Source: Tetracladium setigerum (Eukaryota; Ascomycota; Leotiomycetes; Helotiales). Taken from it: DNA of 64,000 nt. The stretch covers positions 1,240,001 through 1,304,000 of the forward strand of contig PZJY01000010.1 of assembly GCA_031472005.1 (NCBI GenBank). Direction: 5' to 3'. The notes beneath the pieces were generated by a model that ran no database searches, had not been told where the DNA came from, and worked only from the letters and a program-made list of their open reading frames with translations. The position numbers and the translations under genes are program-made. Shown here one piece after another: positions 59,880 through 64,000 of the stretch (position 1 is the first letter of the stretch; the number at the start of each line of letters is the position of its first letter).

Positions 59880-62800
59880 TCAAGCAAGCGGTCCATCCCC
59901 ATTCATTCCGCTCAAATCGTTATTCAGACCAAAAAATTGGAACCTAGACAAAAGATCAGCTTAGCACGCAGTATACAAAGCTGAAAGATAAAGGATGCTT
60001 ACCAGTCCTCTACATTCATAGTCATCGGAACCGCCTGAGCAGAATGATTACTCAAACTATCTGGACTGTTCCCATGAGCATCGGGCATATTGGGATCAAA
60101 ACCTCCTCCCCAACCTGGCTGGACATTGTACCCAAGAACACCGGGTTGAAGTAAGTTTGGATTCGGCTGTGGTGGACTCATCCCCGGTTGCCCACCACGC
60201 ATTCTCTGTGGCAAAGGCGGTTGAGTCTGCACATGTGGTGTTTGTACATGGGGGACGTTCATTTGTCCCATCAGATTCGGGTCAAGGTTGTGATGTGGCT
60301 GAGGTGGCGAGAACTGATTCGATTGCATGTTTGTTGAACCTTCGGGGAACAATTGATCTGGTTGAAAGTTCTCCCATAGAGATTGAGAAATGTTAGGGGA
60401 GTTTCGAGTTACTAGGTAGAGATCAGGTGGAGTAGCCGGAACTGAGAAGGACGGGTTGAATGGCGTTGCAGGTCTGGTTTGAGGTCGAGAATGGCTCCCA
60501 CCCATGAAGGTATCAGTATTCTGTCGAATCTGAGGCGAAGAAAGAGGTGGTGCTGCCATGGGTTGAATTCCATGGCCCATCTCACGTCCCGGCGTGTGGC
60601 TGGGAGTCTGAGGTCGAGAGCGTTCGTAGGATTCTTGAGGCGCCGGTCCACCAACGTTAAAATCTAGTGACATATCGTCGTACTTTCGCTTCGAAGATTC
60701 TTCCTTCTGCACTTGTTGGGCGGCCTGGTTTATGCTCTGATTGATGCCTGCAGTGATGCTCTGTGCCATCTTCTTGTGCCTCTTTCCGGCGGCTTTCTGT
60801 AGTCTCTCTTCTAATGTCTTATTGCCCAGAATGGACTCAAACAGCGTGTAAACCATCTTTGCAACTAGCCACACCCTCGACACATCCTTCAAGGCATTCA
60901 TACAAACTCTCATACGTTCTTGAGTTGCCTGAACGACCGAAGGAACAGAAGAACGCATTTGATAGACATGCATAATAAGTGCAGAGAATAAACTGTAAAC
61001 AACAAAAGCAGGACAGAATCGAAGCTCATCATGAGCACTAAGACTCTCGATGATCGACGTGATCATGGCAGCGGCCTGGAAAGCAATATTTCGAGATGGA
61101 TATGAATTATCTTCGGGGAATGTACCCTTCTGAGCAGTTGCTGGAGGCATGTGAGCTCGATGAAGAAGGCAGAGTGTCGTATAGTAATTGGAGTGAAGTA
61201 GAGCGGACCAGAAGTGATGTCGTGATTGTTCCCAATAGACTTCCTTTGGGCAATTCTGGAGCCAGTCTGCTAATGCCATATCGCTATGTGTGAGATCAAT
61301 AGCATTTTGACGACGAGCTTTGGACGCTACAGAGTATTGTTGCGATAGTACAAGTCCCATAATCTCACAGAGCTTGACGTATTGAAGGAAGAACTGAACG
61401 TGAAGAGGATCTGGTGGGAATTCCGGATTCGGATCATCGTCGTCTTCCATAAAATCATCCTCGCTCACCATCTCGACATCTGAATCGTCGGTATTGATAT
61501 GCACTGGACGTCCCAGCGCAACCGCGACCGAACGATCCCGAGTGAATAGGGTCCACCAGATGCGTTTCCACAATCTCTTGTCGGCTTTGCTCAGTTGAGA
61601 ACCTTCAACACTTCGATGCATGCCAGACCCTTGGGCCACAATTGTCGCTACTCTGCTCCAGTAGAAGACATTCTTCGTAACATCCTCTGGCCCTCCCAAT
61701 ACCAACCCATCAGAACAAGCGCTTGAACGATCGTCACCCGATCATCCTCATAGTTGGCGTCGTAGAGTGCCTTTGCACGTTTATAAAAGGTCAGGGCTGC
61801 AGGAGTAGTCGATCCATTGGCATCCATAAGTTGGGGATTGGTACAGACTCTGGATCCAGCCAACAGAATAGCCTGTAGCAGTAGGAGCGAAGGAGGATTC
61901 TTCGAATCCCGATACTGTTTCATGAAGCGACTTCTGTTGATGACTGGAACAATCGGAGCTACCCACTTGAAGTAGGACTCGACGAGTTCGTCGCACAAGA
62001 CTCGCGGCGGGAGCAAGAAGGCTCCTCGTTGATGGAGAATGTCGATCTCGACATTGTCCAGGTCCGTCAATCTCGCTCTGGAACCACGAACGTTTTCCGG
62101 TAGAGGGTAATGCACCACATCCGCTGTCCCATGGCGATCATGTACCAGCAAGGTCAAGTTGGATGACTCTCCCAAGTATGCCACCCTGCCAGCTTCCTTG
62201 ATTGGGGCTCTCGTGAACTTTGGCTTCATGAACTGAGCATACATTCCCTCCGACTCCGCCTGTTGTTTGTACTGGGCCTCGGTGAGGGATGTCGCCGGGG
62301 TCCCATCTGTTTGTCTATCACCGTAAACACTTGTGCCTCTGACCGTATTCGTAGAAGGAGAATCGGTGTCATTTCGGTCTCCTTGCCCTTGTAGGGACCG
62401 ATCTTCGACAGCATCGCCGCGTTCACTACAACAAATGGTTAGCACCAAAGTTGGTATCTCTTGTGAATTCAGGATCAATCAACTCACCTATCCGAATCCT
62501 TCGTCTTGCCGGCCGCAGCAGCAGCAGTCTTCTTCCTCTTTGGCGCCGGAATCTTACATTCAATGGAAAAGGCTACACAATTCGTACACGGCACTCCTAA
62601 ACTCGCAGCATCGCATCGCACCTAATCCAATACATCAGTCACCGCCATAGCATGCCATTGTATTAAGTCGTCTCGGTCAAGGGGGGGTGTCTGTCGGTCG
62701 GGGATAACAGTTGGCCATCACCACCCACACGCACACACCCATCCCAAAACGCGAACGACAATTCGAATGGCATCGACAGCAGGAAAAGCAATCGTACCTT

Positions 62801-63308
62801 TCTTGCATGGCAAGTCTAAAGCGAACGTGATGATTAGCCCAAGATCCCCATCATAATCCCCATGATCCCAATTGCTGTAATCTGAGACCGACAAATCCAT
62901 CGATCCTCATCCATCCCTCGGCACCGAGGCACAAGCGACCACCACGACCCCCAAAAGCACCATCTCTCGTTCACCCTCGGAATCTTGAATGCAACTCACC
63001 TCACAAGCTCTCGAAGCACGCTGTCGCCGAAAACTAGGACTGCATATATTCATCAGCATATATCCATTTCCGCATCCCCTTCGTCCGAAATAGTGGCCAG
63101 CCGCTCTCGCACCCTCCTTCCAGCACCAGCACCACCCAACCACCACCACCTCTCGCGTTCTTGCTGTGCTTGCAAGCGGAAAATCGGAATCGCGACAAGA
63201 CAAGAGCAGAAGAGGCAGAAGAATAAAGAGTCGAGTTCAAACTTACTGGCCAGGCGTCTGCTCAGCAGGTCGTTGCGGCGGATCACTAGGGGCGATTGCC
63301 AAATCCAT
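59880..63308 (-). CDS. farA: Zn2Cys6 transcription factor of the FarA / cutinase transcription factor 1-beta type, one frame break
   Basis: Exons are 63247-63308, 63000-63039, 62798-62815, 62488-62621, 60003-62425 and 59880-59943. Restoring one base near 61691 gives 913 aa. The Zn cluster has Cys 33, 36, 43, 52, 55 and 62 (RACETCHARK, VRCDAASLGVPCTNC, IEC) and is split over three exons, one of only 18 nt. The fungal MHR domain follows (YFKWVAPIVPVINRSRF, RLWKRIWWTLFTRDRSVAVALGRP). A long Pro/Gln/Asn-rich tail ends in the family signature VEDWFQFFG, reached only by splicing to the last exon. FarA/CTF1-beta proteins activate fatty-acid breakdown and, in plant pathogens, cutinase genes through CCTCGG sites. 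The first three introns are long for this genome (207, 184 and 176 nt); the others are about 60. The frame break lies at WYWEG, where PEDVTKNVFYWSR continues in the next frame. Confidence 0.92.
62916..62929. promoter_or_regulatory. CCTCGG inverted repeat (CCTCGG-CA-CCGAGG) in farA intron 2
   Basis: Two copies of the FarA/CTF1 core site CCTCGG face each other with a two-base gap, inside the 184-nt intron of the gene that encodes this type of regulator. The motif is seen directly; autoregulation is inference. Confidence 0.5.
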
Positions 63309-63416
63309 CGTGGGGTTTTTGCTCGATTGATGATTTTGGGGTGCGGATTTCTTGCTTTGTTTGGGCGGCGTAGGGTCGTGTGTTTTCGATGCGACCTGCT
63401 TGCTGTGCTGGGGAAG

Positions 63417-63422
63417 CCTCGG
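63417..63422 (+). promoter_or_regulatory. CCTCGG hexamer upstream of farA
   Basis: A single core site of the FarA/CTF1 type lies about 110 bases before the farA start codon. One hexamer alone could be chance. Confidence 0.3.
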
Positions 63423-63571
63423 TCAGTCGGCGGGCGGCCAGAAGCAGCAATGTTGTTGAGTAGTAGCGGGCCCTAAGCGATTATTCGTCAGCCTGGTCCG
63501 GAAATCTGGGGTAAACGGCGCAGATTTGAAGTTGTAGGGAGAGTATTGAAATTGGCAGCGTCCAGTAATAC

Positions 63572-63660
63572 CAATTTCAAATAGTAATAATAGTAATGAT
63601 AGTAGCAATGATAGCAATAACAATGATAACAATAACAATAATAATAGTAGTAGTAGTAAT
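63572..63660. repeat. Low-complexity AATAGT/ATAACA repeat
   Basis: Imperfect repeats of AATAGTAATGATAG and AACAATAAT type units lie in the presumed farA leader; on the minus strand they give poly-Tyr frames that are not genes. Confidence 0.7.
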
Positions 63661-64000
63661 ACCCTACCTCACAAAAGAGAAGTGTTCGAGTAAAGATCAA
63701 CTGACAGAGACTCGAAACCCAGTCTTTCTTTTTCTCCCGTTGTTGTGTGACAATAACGGCTCCTCAGCTCAAGTAGGCAAGTAGGCAAGTCGGCAAGGTA
63801 AAGAAAGTAAAAGCAATCAACTACACAACAATAATGTGGATCTCACAAGTATATTAATATGAGCGCAAAACGGGATGCCTATTGTGCGTCCCCTCCCTCA
63901 AAGGGAGATATCGGAAGCCATTTTCCATCCAGGAGATGCGGCGTGAGGGCTTCTGACGTACCCCGTACCTACATCAGCGGGAGTACCCTGCGCATGAAAT

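Larger units (their letters stand above)
63309..64000. other. farA promoter/leader region
   Basis: No other gene is seen. It contains a low-complexity ATA/ATAG/ATAAC stretch (about 63572-63660) and a single CCTCGG site. Confidence 0.45.

Noticed and set aside
62621..62815. A non-canonical AT-AG intron in farA
   Set aside because: On first reading the exon after the microexon seemed to lack the codons for VR. Rereading shows GTGCGATGCGAT at the exon start, so a normal GT-AG intron (62622-62797) fits.
63488..63700. Poly-Tyr and poly-Leu minus-strand frames
   Set aside because: Produced by the ATA/ATAG simple repeat upstream of farA.
1..64000. tRNA genes, CRISPR arrays, intact transposons
   Set aside because: I looked for tRNA-like GTTCRA boxes with pairing arms, regularly spaced repeats with unique spacers, and transposase or reverse transcriptase motifs, and saw none that hold up by eye. 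A tRNA and repeat scan would be needed to exclude them fully.

Overview
The window looks like a nuclear contig piece from a filamentous ascomycete (Pezizomycotina). A Leotiomycete is my best guess, but only a guess. The evidence is short GT-AG introns of about 47-80 nt with CTAAC/CTGAC-type branch sites, fungal-only gene families (a NAT purine permease, a fungal C2H2 plus MHR regulator, a FarA/CTF1-type Zn2Cys6 regulator, an HR-PKS remnant), large intergenic spaces, and no sign of operons. I found no CRISPR array, rRNA, convincing tRNA or intact transposon.

Layout. 0.9-3.3 kb: decayed, truncated highly reducing PKS (minus). 3.3-8.5 kb: no gene I can support, then a CT-rich leader. 8.6-10.0 kb: MOSC-domain protein (plus). 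13.5-15.5 kb: uric acid/xanthine permease of the UapA type (plus). 16.4-16.9 kb: a small three-exon gene of unknown function (plus). 17-22.8 kb: gene-poor and repeat-rich, with a low-complexity hypothetical gene (minus), 12-, 19- and 34-bp tandem arrays and a broken Est1-type fragment. 22.8-25.6 kb: atypical protein kinase-like protein (minus). 28.8-32.3 kb: mitochondrial Lon protease (minus). 32.9-36.0 kb: Bro1 (minus). 37.5-39.2 kb: mitochondrial DnaJ Mdj1 (minus). 40.0-40.7 kb: SAP30-like Sin3-binding protein (minus). 44.1-47.5 kb: C2H2/MHR regulator (plus). 48.5-50.7 kb: intracellular GH13 alpha-glucosidase, probably isomaltase-type (plus). 51.2-52.6 kb: Nudix hydrolase (plus). 55.4-56.2 kb: low-complexity hypothetical (plus). 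57.3-59.5 kb: LysM-domain protein without a visible signal peptide (minus). 59.9-63.3 kb: FarA/CTF1-beta-type regulator (minus).

Functional links are loose. Lon and Mdj1 are both mitochondrial protein quality-control factors and lie 5 kb apart, with Bro1 (ESCRT/endosome) between them. The permease belongs to purine uptake and has a UaY-like motif upstream. The FarA-type gene carries a CCTCGG inverted repeat inside its own second intron, which suggests autoregulation. The PKS is dead and no cluster partner is recognisable.

An important caveat for any reader: six conserved genes (Lon, Mdj1, C2H2 regulator, GH13, FarA, LysM) each contain at least one single-base frame break at a place where the protein family is continuous, nearly always inside a short G/C run. 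Eight such breaks look like one missing base. I read this as sequence or assembly error, not biology. The exon coordinates given are for the sequence as supplied, and the frame must be mended by one base at each stated place.
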